In this document: piece by piece, positions 45,442 to 54,436 of the stretch
Layout of the letters: each line of letters begins with the position of its first letter
How positions within the stretch are numbered: position 1 is the first letter of the stretch
From: Pseudomonadota bacterium
Lineage (GTDB): Bacteria; Pseudomonadota; Alphaproteobacteria; Reyranellales; Reyranellaceae
Assembly: GCA_023386865.1 (NCBI GenBank)
Contig: JAEWIV010000363.1
Location: 20,782 to 84,781 of the forward strand
Direction: 5' to 3'
DNA: 64,000 bases
Notes under the pieces: generated by a model
Told to the model about the DNA's origin: nothing
Seen by the model: the letters and a program-made list of their open reading frames with translations, nothing else
Database searches by the model: none
Position numbers and translations under genes: made by a program

Positions 45442-46232
45442 CGCCGCACCGCCGCCGCGGCAATGGCGGGCCACTCCTCGATCAGGACGCGCGCCACCAG
45501 GACGGCGCCGCCGCCCTCCTGCGGACGGAAGATCGTGGCTTCGCTTTCCCGCACCTCGAACCAGTCTTTGCCGAAGGCTTCCATGATATTGGGCTTGTGG
45601 GTGACCACGATCACCGTCGTGCCCGCCGCAGGCGGCGTTTCGACCAGTTTCCTCAGCGCCGCGACTCGCCGCGCATTCTCGTTCGGCGAGGCGACCATGC
45701 CGGTCTCGCTGAAGTCTGTCGACTTCTCGGCGTCGGCGAGGCCTGCCAGCAGGGCGGTCTCGAAGGCGCGATTGAAGCGGCTGGTGTAGGTCTTGCCGAC
45801 CGGCACGCCGATCGCCTTGAGTGCGGCGCCGAACCCCTTAGCGGCGTCGCGCCCCTTGTCGTTCAGCTGCCGCTGCGCCGCCGGTCCCTCCGGGTTGAGC
45901 GGCGCGAGGTCGGCCTGGTTGGCGTGCGTGGCGCCATGACGCACGACGATGATGTGTCCGCCGCGCTGCAGCTCCGTCGCCAGCGCTGCGGGCTCTGGCT
46001 TGGAAGTCTGCGCCACGGCGTCGAGAGGAGCGGCTAGGAGCAGCGCCGCAGTGAATAGCGCTCTCCTCCCCAGCGAAGCTGCGGAGGTGGCGTCGTCATA
46101 CGACGCCGGTGGGGTCGTGGGCCGCGCCCAGAGCATGGGGCTCTTGCCCCCTCCGCCCGCTGCGCGGGCACCTCCCCTTCGCGGACTCCGCGAAGGGGAG
46201 GAAAACAATCGGTGAATCCTCATCGCCTTCAC
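45438..46232 (-). CDS. Secreted histidine phosphatase, repeat within its leader
   Basis: This 264-aa frame codes a branch-1 histidine phosphatase with the catalytic RHG in VVRHGATHAN (about 97), SRFNRAFETA (about 150) and the second His in VTHKPN (about 212). The real domain begins near residue 80. Residues 11-56 are translated from a palindromic repeat (46065-46201). Residues 1-10 (MKAMRIHRLF) and 57 on (RRALFTAALLLAAPLDAVAQ) would together make a normal signal peptide. The ATG overlaps the peroxiredoxin stop. The protein is probably periplasmic; whether it is still exported is unclear. Confidence 0.75.
   Translation of the reverse strand: MKAMRIHRLFSSPSRSPRRGGARAAGGGGKSPMLWARPTTPPASYDDATSAASLGRRALFTAALLLAAPLDAVAQTSKPEPAALATELQRGGHIIVVRHGATHANQADLAPLNPEGPAAQRQLNDKGRDAAKGFGAALKAIGVPVGKTYTSRFNRAFETALLAGLADAEKSTDFSETGMVASPNENARRVAALRKLVETPPAAGTTVIVVTHKPNIMEAFGKDWFEVRESEATIFRPQEGGGAVLVARVLIEEWPAIAAAAVRR
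46065..46201. repeat. Composite palindromic repeat (REP/BIME-like) inside a gene
   Basis: A block of about 137 bp is bounded by cctcccc on the left and ggggagg on the right. It contains a perfect 14-bp hairpin (46171-46184 with 46188-46201, loop act) and further palindromes such as cgtcgtcatacgacg and cccgctgcgcggg. The 11-bp arms cctccccttcg/cgaaggggagg recur at 51799-51830. The block stays open in the frame of the histidine phosphatase. Confidence 0.65.
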
Positions 46233-46897
46233 TTCGGCTGCGGCACGATGCGCAGGTAGGGCTTCGGCGCGTGCCAGCCATCAGGATATTTCTTGCGCGC
46301 TTCTTCATCGGAGACAGTGCCCGCGATGATGACATCCTCGCCCTGACGCCAGTTGGCCGGGGTGGCGACCTGGTGCTTGGCCGTGAGCTGCAGCGAATCG
46401 ATCGTCCGCAACACCTCGTCGAAGTTGCGCCCGGTCGACATCGGATAGACCATGATCATCTTGATCATCTTGTCCGGCCCGATGACAAAGACGTTCCGCA
46501 CCGTCTGGAAGTCCGACAGCGGGCGTCCCTCCGAACTGTCCGGGCCGGCTGCCGGCAGCATGCCGTAGAGCTTGGCGACCTTGAGCTCGGTGTCGCTGAT
46601 CAGCGGATAGCTTGGCGCGAAGCCCTGCGTCTCCTTGATGTCGCGCACCCAGCCGGTGTGGCTCTGCACCGGATCGACCGAGAGGCTGACGATTTTGACG
46701 CCGCGCCAGTCGAACTCGGGCTTGATCTTTGCGAGATAGCCGAGCTCGGTGGTGCAGACCGGGGTGAAGTCCTTAGGGTGGGAGAACAGGACCGCCCACT
46801 TGTCACCGATCCACTCGTGAAAGCGGATGGGGCCTTCGGTAGTGTCGGCTTCGAAGTCGGGGGCCGGGCTGCCAATGCTGAGCAACGGTGTCTCCAT
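46229..46897 (-). CDS. 1-Cys peroxiredoxin (Prx6 type)
   Basis: This peroxiredoxin has 222 aa from METPLLSIG (an ATG at 46918 is also in frame). The active site is HPKDFTPVCTTELGYL with the single peroxidatic Cys at about 47, and the long C-terminal Prx6 domain (YPMSTGRNFDEVLRTIDSLQ, PANWRQGEDVII) is present. It detoxifies peroxides. It is divergent from the large regulator and translationally coupled to the histidine phosphatase. Confidence 0.92.
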   Translation of the reverse strand: METPLLSIGSPAPDFEADTTEGPIRFHEWIGDKWAVLFSHPKDFTPVCTTELGYLAKIKPEFDWRGVKIVSLSVDPVQSHTGWVRDIKETQGFAPSYPLISDTELKVAKLYGMLPAAGPDSSEGRPLSDFQTVRNVFVIGPDKMIKMIMVYPMSTGRNFDEVLRTIDSLQLTAKHQVATPANWRQGEDVIIAGTVSDEEARKKYPDGWHAPKPYLRIVPQPK

Positions 46898-47059
46898 CGG
46901 TGATGTTCGGAACCCCACGATGAACCGTTGGCGGCAAACCCGATTGGCGGTTGCGTGAACTCTATCTGGAGAAAACCTGGATTCTGGCGCTCGCCGGCCC
47001 TCCTCCGTGGATTAGCGTGTTGCCCCGCCCGGGCAGTACGTGAAAAATGGCAGTGGGCC

Positions 47060-49918
47060 ATGCTTTTCCGGATCAACCGCTGCATCGTCGACACCAACGC
47101 CTTCGAGCTGAGGCGGGATGACGAGATTATTGCGGTTCAACCGCAGGTTTTCGACCTGCTGCTTCTCCTCCTGGAGAACCGCCATCGCCTGGTCACCAAG
47201 GAGGAGATCTTCCAGCGCATCTGGAAGAACCGCATCGTCTCGGACGCCGCCCTCTCGAGCCGCATCAAGACGTTGCGCCAGGCGCTGGGCGACGATGGCA
47301 CCGAGCAAGGCTGCATCCGCACCGTCCGCCGCCGCGGCTTCCGCCTTGTGGCGACCGTCGAGCCGCTCGGCGCCGATACCGGCTCGCCGCCGGCGCCACA
47401 GGCAGCCGCGCCGATTACTGAGCGTCCGAAACTCGTCGGTCGCAAGGAGGAGCTGAGCCTGCTCGACAGCCTGCTGGCGAAAGCCTGCAGGGGCCGCCGG
47501 CAGGTCGTCTTCGTGACCGGCGAGGCCGGCATCGGCAAGACCTGCCTTGTCAGCGCCTTCGTGTCGTCGTCGACCAGATCGCCCCGGGCATCGATCGCTC
47601 ACGCGCAGTGCATCGAGCTCTACGGCACCAGCGAGCCCTACCTGCCGATCTTCGAAGCCATGCAGCGCCTGGGCGCCGAGATCGGTGGCGACAAGCTCGC
47701 CATCTACCTGAAGTCGTTCGCGCCGACATGGCTGGCGCAGATGCCGTGGCTCGCCGACGGCGCGGCGCCCGTCGCCGACGCCGCGGGCGTGACGCCGCAG
47801 CGCATGCTGCGCGAGCTGGCGCAGGCCCTCGAAGCGATGTCGGCGGCGCGGCCGATCGTGCTGTGGCTGGAAGATCTGCATTGGAGCGACCGCTCGACGC
47901 TCGATGCCATCTCCTTCCTGGCACGGCGCTCAGAGGACGCGCGCCTGTTGGTGATCGGCTCCTACCGACCGGCCGAGGCGCGCGCCCGGCGCCACCCCGT
48001 ACAGGCGGTCAAGGATGCCATCGCCCTCCATGGCGCGTGCACCGAGATGGCGCTGGGCTTCCTCGGCCCGAAGGACGTCGCGGCCTATCTGGAGCGCCGC
48101 TTCGCGCTGCCGCCGGCCGAGCTCGGCGAGCTGGCGCCTTTCATCCATGGCCGGACCGATGGCAATCCGCTGTTCGTCGTGGCGCTCGCCGACGACTTGG
48201 TGCGCAGCGATGCGCTCACGCACGACGGCGGTTGGCGGCTCGTCGAGCCGGTGTCGCGCCTCGGCCTCACCATTCCCGACACCGTGCAGATCCTGATCGG
48301 CCAGCAGATCGAGAGCCTCGCCGCCGAGGAGCGGCGCGTGCTGCAGGTCGCGGCGGTGAGCGGCGCCGAGTTCTCCACCGCGGGGGTCGCCGCGGCGTCG
48401 GGGTTCGACATCCAGGCGGTCGAGGAGATCTGCGACCGGCTGGTGCAGCGCCACCAATTCCTCGTCGGCCGCGGCAGCGAGGATTGGCCGGACGGCACCG
48501 TCGCCAATCGCTATGGCTTCGTCCACGCCATGTACCAGGAAGCGCTTAGCAGCCGCATCTCCGAGGCGCGGCGCGTCGACTGGCAGGGCCGGATCGCGGC
48601 GCGCGAGGAGCAGGCCTACGGCGCCGGCGCCCGCGAGATCGCCGCCCAGCTCGCCGTTCGCTTCGAGGCCGCGCGCCAGTATGACCGCGCCGTGAGGTAC
48701 TTCGAGCTGGCGGCGCGCAATGCGCTGGCCGGCAACGCCTACATTGAGGCGGATCGCTTGTATGGCAAGGCGATCGAGATGCTGCCGCTCGCCCAGCTCG
48801 ACGATCCCGACAAGGCCGAGCTGCGCATGCTGTTGCCGCGCAGCGTCGCCGTCATCGTGACGCAAGGCTATTCGACCCAGGAGACCGACAAGATCCACAA
48901 GCGGGCGCTCACGCTGGCGCGCGGCTGCGGCGATCAGCCGGCCGTGGTGCGCGTGCTGCACAGCGCCTGGACGACATGCGTCGCGCAGGGCCAGCTGCAC
49001 GACGCGCGCGCGATCGCCATAGAAGTCTCCGACCATGCCGAGCTCACGTCTGACAAGACGGCGCTGTTGCAGGCGCACGCCAAGCTCGGCCAGACCTGCT
49101 TCCATCTCGGCGAGTTCGCCATGGCGCGCGCCTACTTCGACAGTGCGCTGGCAATCTCGGCCGACATGCCCGACGAGGAACGGGCGCGCGTCGCGGGCTA
49201 CCTCGCCTGGACGCTGTGGTATCTCGGCTTCCCCGACGCCGCCTTGCGCATGGGCCAGGAGACCATGCAGCTCGGCCGTGCGCTCAATGGGCATTACGGC
49301 CTGGTGTTCGCCCTGGGCTTTGCCGGCTGGATCCATTCCTTTCGCGGCGAACTGCCCGAGGCGCAGGCGATGGTCGACGAGCAGTTCGAGATGTCCTCGG
49401 AGTACGGCCTGCCGTTCTGGATCACCTGGAGCTCCTGCCTGAAGGGCCTGATCCAGAGCAAGCGCGGGGACTACGAGGCGGGCCTGGCGCGCATGCAGGA
49501 ATCGGTGAAGGGCTATCGAGCGACGGGCGCGCGCATCGGCCTGGTGCATTTCATGACCGAGCTGGCCGAGACCGCGCTGGCCGCGGGCGACTATGGGCTT
49601 GGCCTCGCCACCGTCGAGGAGGCGCGGGCGATCTGCGCCAAAACCGGCAACCGCTACCACGCGGCCGACGTACATCGCGTGCAGGGCGAGCTCCTGATCG
49701 CCACCAACCGCGCCGAGGAAGGCGAGCTCCGGCTGCTGCATTCGCTCAACGTGGCGCGCAGCCACGGCGCGCGCAGCTTGGAGCTACGGACACTGACAGC
49801 TCTGGCGAAGCGCTCGCCCGACTGGCTGCTGCAGCTCAAGGCCTCACGCGATGGCTTTGCCGAGGGCCTCGATACCCTCGACCTGCGCCGCGCCGACGAG
49901 GTGATGGCGCATGCCTGA
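47060..49918 (+). CDS. Winged-helix regulator with STAND-type ATPase and TPR-like repeats
   Basis: This 952-aa protein has an OmpR/CadC-type winged helix (1-100; IVSDAALSSRIKTLRQALGD), followed by a signal-transduction ATPase with Walker A in VTGEAGIGKTCLV (about 153) and Walker B in IVLWLEDLHWSD (about 270). The C-terminal 400 residues are helical TPR-like repeats. Such proteins integrate signals and regulate transcription, but no target is evident. The start at MLFRINRCIVD is chosen because the winged helix begins there; an in-frame ATG 132 bp upstream would add an unrelated N-terminus. It is divergent from the Prx6 gene. Confidence 0.85.
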   Translation: MLFRINRCIVDTNAFELRRDDEIIAVQPQVFDLLLLLLENRHRLVTKEEIFQRIWKNRIVSDAALSSRIKTLRQALGDDGTEQGCIRTVRRRGFRLVATVEPLGADTGSPPAPQAAAPITERPKLVGRKEELSLLDSLLAKACRGRRQVVFVTGEAGIGKTCLVSAFVSSSTRSPRASIAHAQCIELYGTSEPYLPIFEAMQRLGAEIGGDKLAIYLKSFAPTWLAQMPWLADGAAPVADAAGVTPQRMLRELAQALEAMSAARPIVLWLEDLHWSDRSTLDAISFLARRSEDARLLVIGSYRPAEARARRHPVQAVKDAIALHGACTEMALGFLGPKDVAAYLERRFALPPAELGELAPFIHGRTDGNPLFVVALADDLVRSDALTHDGGWRLVEPVSRLGLTIPDTVQILIGQQIESLAAEERRVLQVAAVSGAEFSTAGVAAASGFDIQAVEEICDRLVQRHQFLVGRGSEDWPDGTVANRYGFVHAMYQEALSSRISEARRVDWQGRIAAREEQAYGAGAREIAAQLAVRFEAARQYDRAVRYFELAARNALAGNAYIEADRLYGKAIEMLPLAQLDDPDKAELRMLLPRSVAVIVTQGYSTQETDKIHKRALTLARGCGDQPAVVRVLHSAWTTCVAQGQLHDARAIAIEVSDHAELTSDKTALLQAHAKLGQTCFHLGEFAMARAYFDSALAISADMPDEERARVAGYLAWTLWYLGFPDAALRMGQETMQLGRALNGHYGLVFALGFAGWIHSFRGELPEAQAMVDEQFEMSSEYGLPFWITWSSCLKGLIQSKRGDYEAGLARMQESVKGYRATGARIGLVHFMTELAETALAAGDYGLGLATVEEARAICAKTGNRYHAADVHRVQGELLIATNRAEEGELRLLHSLNVARSHGARSLELRTLTALAKRSPDWLLQLKASRDGFAEGLDTLDLRRADEVMAHA

Positions 49919-49951
49919 AGCCTTCGGTTTCTCTGCTCCGTTTGCGTTGTC

Positions 49952-51118
49952 CTAGACGCGAGACTGAAGAGGGTTGGCGCGGCGCCACGCGCCCCACAAT
50001 CCGAACGCCAGGGCGAAGAGCGCGCCGATCAGAAACCCTGGTGCGTAGCTGCCCGTCAGCGTCAGCGCCGCGCTGAACAGCAGCGGCAGGACCAGCGCGC
50101 CGGCGTCGCCGAAAGCCAGCACCGCGCCCGTCGTAGCGCCGATGCGGCCGGCGGGCGACAGGCGCGCCACCTCGGCCAGGAGCACGCCGTGCCAGCTGAC
50201 GGCGGTAGCGCTGAACAGGATGGCGACCAGCGTAGCGAGCCAGGTTGGCCAATCGGGACGGATGACGGCGGCGAGGACGGCCGACGCGGCCATGCCGATG
50301 CCGAGCAGCGACAGGAGCGTGGCCGGCCGTACCAGGCGCGAGGCGAGCCAGCCCCAGCCGATGCGCGCCGGCACCGCGACGGCGACAGCAATGGCAAACA
50401 CCAGGCCGGCGCGCTCGAGGTCGTAGCCCAGGCCGCGAACCAGGTAGAGCACGAAGAAGCCGGTGAACAGCGACTGCAGGCCGACGAAGCTGAACATGGC
50501 GAGGCACATTGCCCTCAGCGCCGGTTCGCGCAGGACCGAGGCGACGTTGGAACGGATGTCGGCCGGCGACAGCGACGTGCCCGGCACACGGTCGACGTCG
50601 AAGCGCGCGCGCAAGGGCTGCAGCGCCACGGCGGTCAGCGCCGACAGCACCGCGATCACCAGGAGCGCCGTGCGCCAGCCTGCCTCGGTCGCCAACACCG
50701 GTGCCGCCACGCCCGCAACCATCAGGCCCGCCGGCACGCCGGTCTGCTTGATGGAGAAGACCAGCGGCGCCACGCGCGGTGGTGACAGCCGGCCGAGCAG
50801 GTGCGAGCTCGACGGGGTTGAGATCGCCTGCCCCAGCCCGCCGACGAACGCCCCCAACGCGAACAGCGCCAGCCAGCCCGAGGCCGGCAGCGCCAGTCCC
50901 ACGGCCAGCGCCAGCATGCCGACCTGGGTCATGCGCATGGCGCCATAGCGCACGATCAGCCCCCCGCAGGTCATCGTCGTCAAGAAGCCCGCAATCGCGC
51001 CAATGGCGACATAGACGCCGACCAGCGCCGGATCGAGATGAAGGTCGGCAACGATGGCGGCGGCGATCAGCGGCACCGTTGAGCGGCCCAGTGTCGCGAA
51101 GGCCTGCTGCACCGTCAT
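49952..51118 (-). CDS. Major facilitator superfamily transporter
   Basis: This 388-aa protein has 12 predicted TM helices split in two halves. The loop after TM2-3 has an MFS-A-like RYGAMRMTQVG (about 75), and a central hydrophilic loop (about 185-205) lies between the halves. It resembles cyanate/sugar or drug exporters of the CynX/YcaD kind; the substrate cannot be read. It stands alone, facing the large regulator's end, and is divergent from the small secreted protein gene. Confidence 0.82.
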   Translation of the reverse strand: MTVQQAFATLGRSTVPLIAAAIVADLHLDPALVGVYVAIGAIAGFLTTMTCGGLIVRYGAMRMTQVGMLALAVGLALPASGWLALFALGAFVGGLGQAISTPSSSHLLGRLSPPRVAPLVFSIKQTGVPAGLMVAGVAAPVLATEAGWRTALLVIAVLSALTAVALQPLRARFDVDRVPGTSLSPADIRSNVASVLREPALRAMCLAMFSFVGLQSLFTGFFVLYLVRGLGYDLERAGLVFAIAVAVAVPARIGWGWLASRLVRPATLLSLLGIGMAASAVLAAVIRPDWPTWLATLVAILFSATAVSWHGVLLAEVARLSPAGRIGATTGAVLAFGDAGALVLPLLFSAALTLTGSYAPGFLIGALFALAFGLWGAWRRANPLQSRV

Positions 51119-51317
51119 CGCACCGAGCGCGAGGTAGAGATTGAAGATGTGACGGCTCCAGGCTGGGCGACGGGCAGGACCATCCGTTCTTGCCCCGCAC
51201 CCCGGCGCACCGCAAGAGAGGTGCCATGCACATGCGTCAAAGCGGATCGTTCATGCAACGACGCGCTCGCGAACGGCGTTCCGTCCGCATCCTTGACCCT
51301 GCAAAGGAGGAATGAGC

Positions 51318-51767
51318 ATGCTCAAGCTTTCGACGATCACGGCCTGCGCGCTGGCCGTTTCGACCAGCGTGGCACTGGCACAGACCATGCCTCCCGGGCC
51401 GAATGCGGCGCCCGGTGGCGCCACCGGCTCAGCCCCGGCGAGCAGCATCGGCAGCCCGAGCGCCAATGCACAGGACAACCTCGGCGGCGGAACGCGCTCG
51501 ACCACGGTTTTGTCGCAGACGAACAAGAACCAGAGTGCTGCCGGCATGTCGCGGAGCGACTACAGCTCCGGCGCGCAAATGCAGTATGGCACGCAGCCGC
51601 AATACCCCGGCCAGTACCAGGCGCAAGGGCAGGGCATGATGGGCGGTCCCGACAATCCGCGCGGCGTCGCCATCACGGACGAGTACGGCAACCAGTACAA
51701 CAGCCGAGGCGACAAGATCGGTCGCGGCCAGCCGATGCGCCAGCAGACGCGTCAGCAGATGCGCTAA
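51318..51767 (+). CDS. Small secreted Gln/Gly-rich protein
   Basis: This is a 149-aa unknown protein. A signal peptide MLKLSTITACALAVSTSVALAQ precedes a mature part rich in Gln, Gly, Pro, Ser and Asn without Cys, and a C-terminal DEYGNQYNSRGDKIGRG motif followed by a Gln/Arg-rich end. The ATG at 51318 is taken because AGGAGG ends 7 nt before it, whereas an ATG at 51312 is only 1 nt away. It is probably periplasmic and intrinsically disordered. I do not recognise a family. Confidence 0.7.
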   Translation: MLKLSTITACALAVSTSVALAQTMPPGPNAAPGGATGSAPASSIGSPSANAQDNLGGGTRSTTVLSQTNKNQSAAGMSRSDYSSGAQMQYGTQPQYPGQYQAQGQGMMGGPDNPRGVAITDEYGNQYNSRGDKIGRGQPMRQQTRQQMR

Positions 51768-51798
51768 CCGACTTTCTTCGCTCGACCCCGAAAACTGC

Positions 51799-51830
51799 CC
51801 TCCCCTTCGTGAACTGCCGCGAAGGGGAGG
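51799..51830. repeat. CTCCCC-type palindrome
   Basis: cctccccttcg and cgaaggggagg form a perfect 11-bp stem with a 10-nt loop, 31 bp after the small secreted gene. The arms are identical to those of the repeat at 46171-46201. It may serve as terminator and is a member of a dispersed palindrome family. Confidence 0.6.
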
Positions 51831-51940
51831 ATTGCCACGGCGGGGCGGCGCATCCACCACGATGCGAGCGGCCGGCCAGGCTCCGTTTGACTTGCCGCCC
51901 CCCTGCCCTACGCTCATGCCAAGGCAATCGGGAGGGGAGC

Positions 51941-53554
51941 GTGCAGAGCGAAGCGTACGACTTCATCGTGACCGGCGCGGGTTCAGCGGGCTGCGCGGTC
52001 GCCGGTAGGCTGAGCGAGGACGGCCGCTATCGCGTGCTGCTGCTTGAGGCAGGCCCCAAGGACAGCTATCCCTGGATCCACATCCCGCTCGGCTACCACA
52101 AGACGTTCAACAACCCGCGCGTCAACTGGATGTTCGACAGCGAGCCGGAGCCTGAGCTGAACAACCGCATCATGTATCAGCCGCGTGGCAAGGTGCTGGG
52201 CGGAACCAGCTCGATCAACGGCATGGTCTACATGCGCGGCAACGCCGCCGACTACGACGAATGGCGTCAGCGCGGGTGCGAGGGGTGGGACTACGATTCG
52301 GTCCTGCCCTACTTCAAGCGCGCCGAGGACCAGGAGCGCGGCGCGGACGAATTCCACGGCGTGGGCGGTCCACTGAAAGTCTCCGACCACCGCTGGCAGC
52401 CGACCCTCGCCAGGGCCATGCACGAAGCGGCCCAGCAGGCCGGCATCCCGGCCAACCCCGACTTCAACGGTCGGACGCAGGAAGGCGTCGGCTTCTACCA
52501 GACCACGATCAACCGCGCGCGGCGCTGGTCGAGCGCCAGGGCCTACCTGCGCGAGGCGAGGAAGCGGGCGAACCTCACCATCGTCACCTCGGCCCACGCC
52601 ACGCGCGTGCTGATCGACAACGGCTGCGCAGTCGGCGTCGAGTATCGCACGCCCGACGGGCTCAAGACGGCACGCGCCAATCGCGAGGTCATCGTCTCGG
52701 GCGGCGTTTACGGCTCACCCCAGCTCCTGATGCTGTCGGGCCTCGGCCCGGCCGAGCACCTGAAGCGACACGGCATCGAAGTGATCAAGGACATGCCGGG
52801 CGTCGGCAGCAACCTGCACGACCACTTCAACACCTACGTCGCCTACAAGTGCGCCCAGCCCGTCACCATGAACGACCTTATAAACAGCCTGCCGCGGCGC
52901 GTCTGGGCGGGCATGCAGTATGCTCTCGGCCGCACCGGCCCGCTGGCCAGCATGGGGCTGTACGTCGGCGCGCTGGTGCGCAGCGACAAGCGGGTGGAGC
53001 GGCCGGATCTGCAGATCAACATGTTTGCCTGGGCGATCAAGGAACGGAACCGTCACGGCGTCGTGCCGCAGCCATTCTCGGCCTTCGGCCTGTCTCCGGT
53101 GCATCTCAGGCCCGACGGCCGTGGCACGGTACGCCTGAAGTCGGCTGATCCCCTCGCCGCACCGGAGATCCGCTTCAACTTCCTGAAGAGCGCCAACGAC
53201 TGGAATGCCATGATCCAGGGCCTGCGCATCTGCCGCGACATCGGCAGGCAGGCGGCGTTGAAGCCGTTTATCGTCGAGGAGATCCTGCCCGGCGCCAGCG
53301 TCGAGGACGATGCGGGCCTGCGCGACCACATCCGCGCCAACGGCGTCTCCAACCTGCACCCGGTCGGCACCTGCCGCATGGGCCGCGCGGTCGACGACGT
53401 CGTCGATCCGCAGCTTCGCGTGCACGGCATCGGGCGGCTGCGCGTGGCTGACGCCTCCATCATGCCCAGCATCGTCGCCGGCAATACCAACGCGCCCTCG
53501 ATCATGATCGGTGAGAAGTGCGCCGACATGGTGCGCCAAGCAGTGCCAGGCTGA
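51941..53554 (+). CDS. GMC-family FAD oxidoreductase (choline dehydrogenase-like)
   Basis: This 537-aa flavoenzyme starts at GTG, with GGGAGGGGAGC directly before it. The FAD motif is FIVTGAGSAGCAVAGRLSE (about 8-26), GMC signature 1 is GKVLGGTSSINGMVYMRG (about 84-101), signature 2 is SGGVYGSPQLLMLSGLGP (about 254-271), and the catalytic His/Asn region is GVSNLHPVGTCRMG (about 468). It oxidises a primary or secondary alcohol. No aldehyde dehydrogenase is adjacent. The GTG start is supported because a typical GMC N-terminus begins exactly there. Confidence 0.9.
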   Translation: MQSEAYDFIVTGAGSAGCAVAGRLSEDGRYRVLLLEAGPKDSYPWIHIPLGYHKTFNNPRVNWMFDSEPEPELNNRIMYQPRGKVLGGTSSINGMVYMRGNAADYDEWRQRGCEGWDYDSVLPYFKRAEDQERGADEFHGVGGPLKVSDHRWQPTLARAMHEAAQQAGIPANPDFNGRTQEGVGFYQTTINRARRWSSARAYLREARKRANLTIVTSAHATRVLIDNGCAVGVEYRTPDGLKTARANREVIVSGGVYGSPQLLMLSGLGPAEHLKRHGIEVIKDMPGVGSNLHDHFNTYVAYKCAQPVTMNDLINSLPRRVWAGMQYALGRTGPLASMGLYVGALVRSDKRVERPDLQINMFAWAIKERNRHGVVPQPFSAFGLSPVHLRPDGRGTVRLKSADPLAAPEIRFNFLKSANDWNAMIQGLRICRDIGRQAALKPFIVEEILPGASVEDDAGLRDHIRANGVSNLHPVGTCRMGRAVDDVVDPQLRVHGIGRLRVADASIMPSIVAGNTNAPSIMIGEKCADMVRQAVPG

Positions 53555-53598
53555 TCGCGGACCGAATCGCGGCCCAGCGCGACAAGGGAGCCACGGCC

Positions 53599-54291
53599 AT
53601 GATGCCCAAGGCATGGGAACCCCTTCTCGACCGTCTTCACGACGCCTGGCGCGATCGCATCCTGACGGGCCTCACCCTGCTGATGGTGATCCATCTCTTC
53701 GTGGTGGCACCGCTCGAAAGCCAGGTCATTCATATCCAGCCGATCGGTGCGGTCTTCGTCGTCCTGCTGTCGATCGGATTGCTGATCCTGTCACGCAGCC
53801 TGGTGCCGGTGGCGGGCGTCCTCGGCGTCGTAGGCCTGCTTGCCGTCGCGGTGGTGCTGCGCTGGCGCGGCGGCCATGTCGCGCTCGACGTGTCCCTGCA
53901 GGCGACGGCTTGGCTGTTGATCGCACTGGTCATCATCTGGACCGTGGCGCGCGCGGTGTTCGGGCCGGGACGCATCACCTACCATCGCATCGTCGGCGCC
54001 ATCCTGCTCTACCTCACCATCGGCCTGGTGTTCGTGGCGCTTTACACGCTGGTCGGAGCCCACACACCCGACGCCTTCAGCGGGCTCACCGTCTCCGCGC
54101 GCGCGACGCTGCCGAGCGACCTCGTCTATTTCAGCTTCACCACCCTCACCACGCTGGGCTACGGCGACATCATGCCCGTCCATCCGATCGCCCGCAGCCT
54201 GAGCAACGTCGAAGCCATCATTGGCCAGGTCTACCCCGCCACCCTGCTGGCCCGGCTCGTGTCCCTGGGCGAGGGATCGGCACGGCGGTGA
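53599..54291 (+). CDS. Potassium-channel-like membrane protein
   Basis: This 230-aa protein has five to six hydrophobic segments. The pore signature TTLTTLGYGDIMP near residues 177-189 contains the K+ filter GYGD. A following helix (SNVEAIIGQVYPATLLARLVSL) completes a 2-TM pore unit behind four additional N-terminal helices. It has no regulatory cytoplasmic domain. ATG 53599 is used since AGGGAG precedes it; an earlier in-frame ATG overlaps the GMC gene. Confidence 0.85.
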   Translation: MMPKAWEPLLDRLHDAWRDRILTGLTLLMVIHLFVVAPLESQVIHIQPIGAVFVVLLSIGLLILSRSLVPVAGVLGVVGLLAVAVVLRWRGGHVALDVSLQATAWLLIALVIIWTVARAVFGPGRITYHRIVGAILLYLTIGLVFVALYTLVGAHTPDAFSGLTVSARATLPSDLVYFSFTTLTTLGYGDIMPVHPIARSLSNVEAIIGQVYPATLLARLVSLGEGSARR

Positions 54292-54436
54292 CGTCCGGCC
54301 GCTCGGCCAGGCATCGCCAGAGCGACCCTGACGGTCGCAGGCGACCAAGACTCCAAGGATACGACCGGCCAGCTCGATCGCACGAGCGCTTCAGGACAAC
54401 GCTGGCTGGTGTAACCTCTCCCTCGGAGGAAACACC

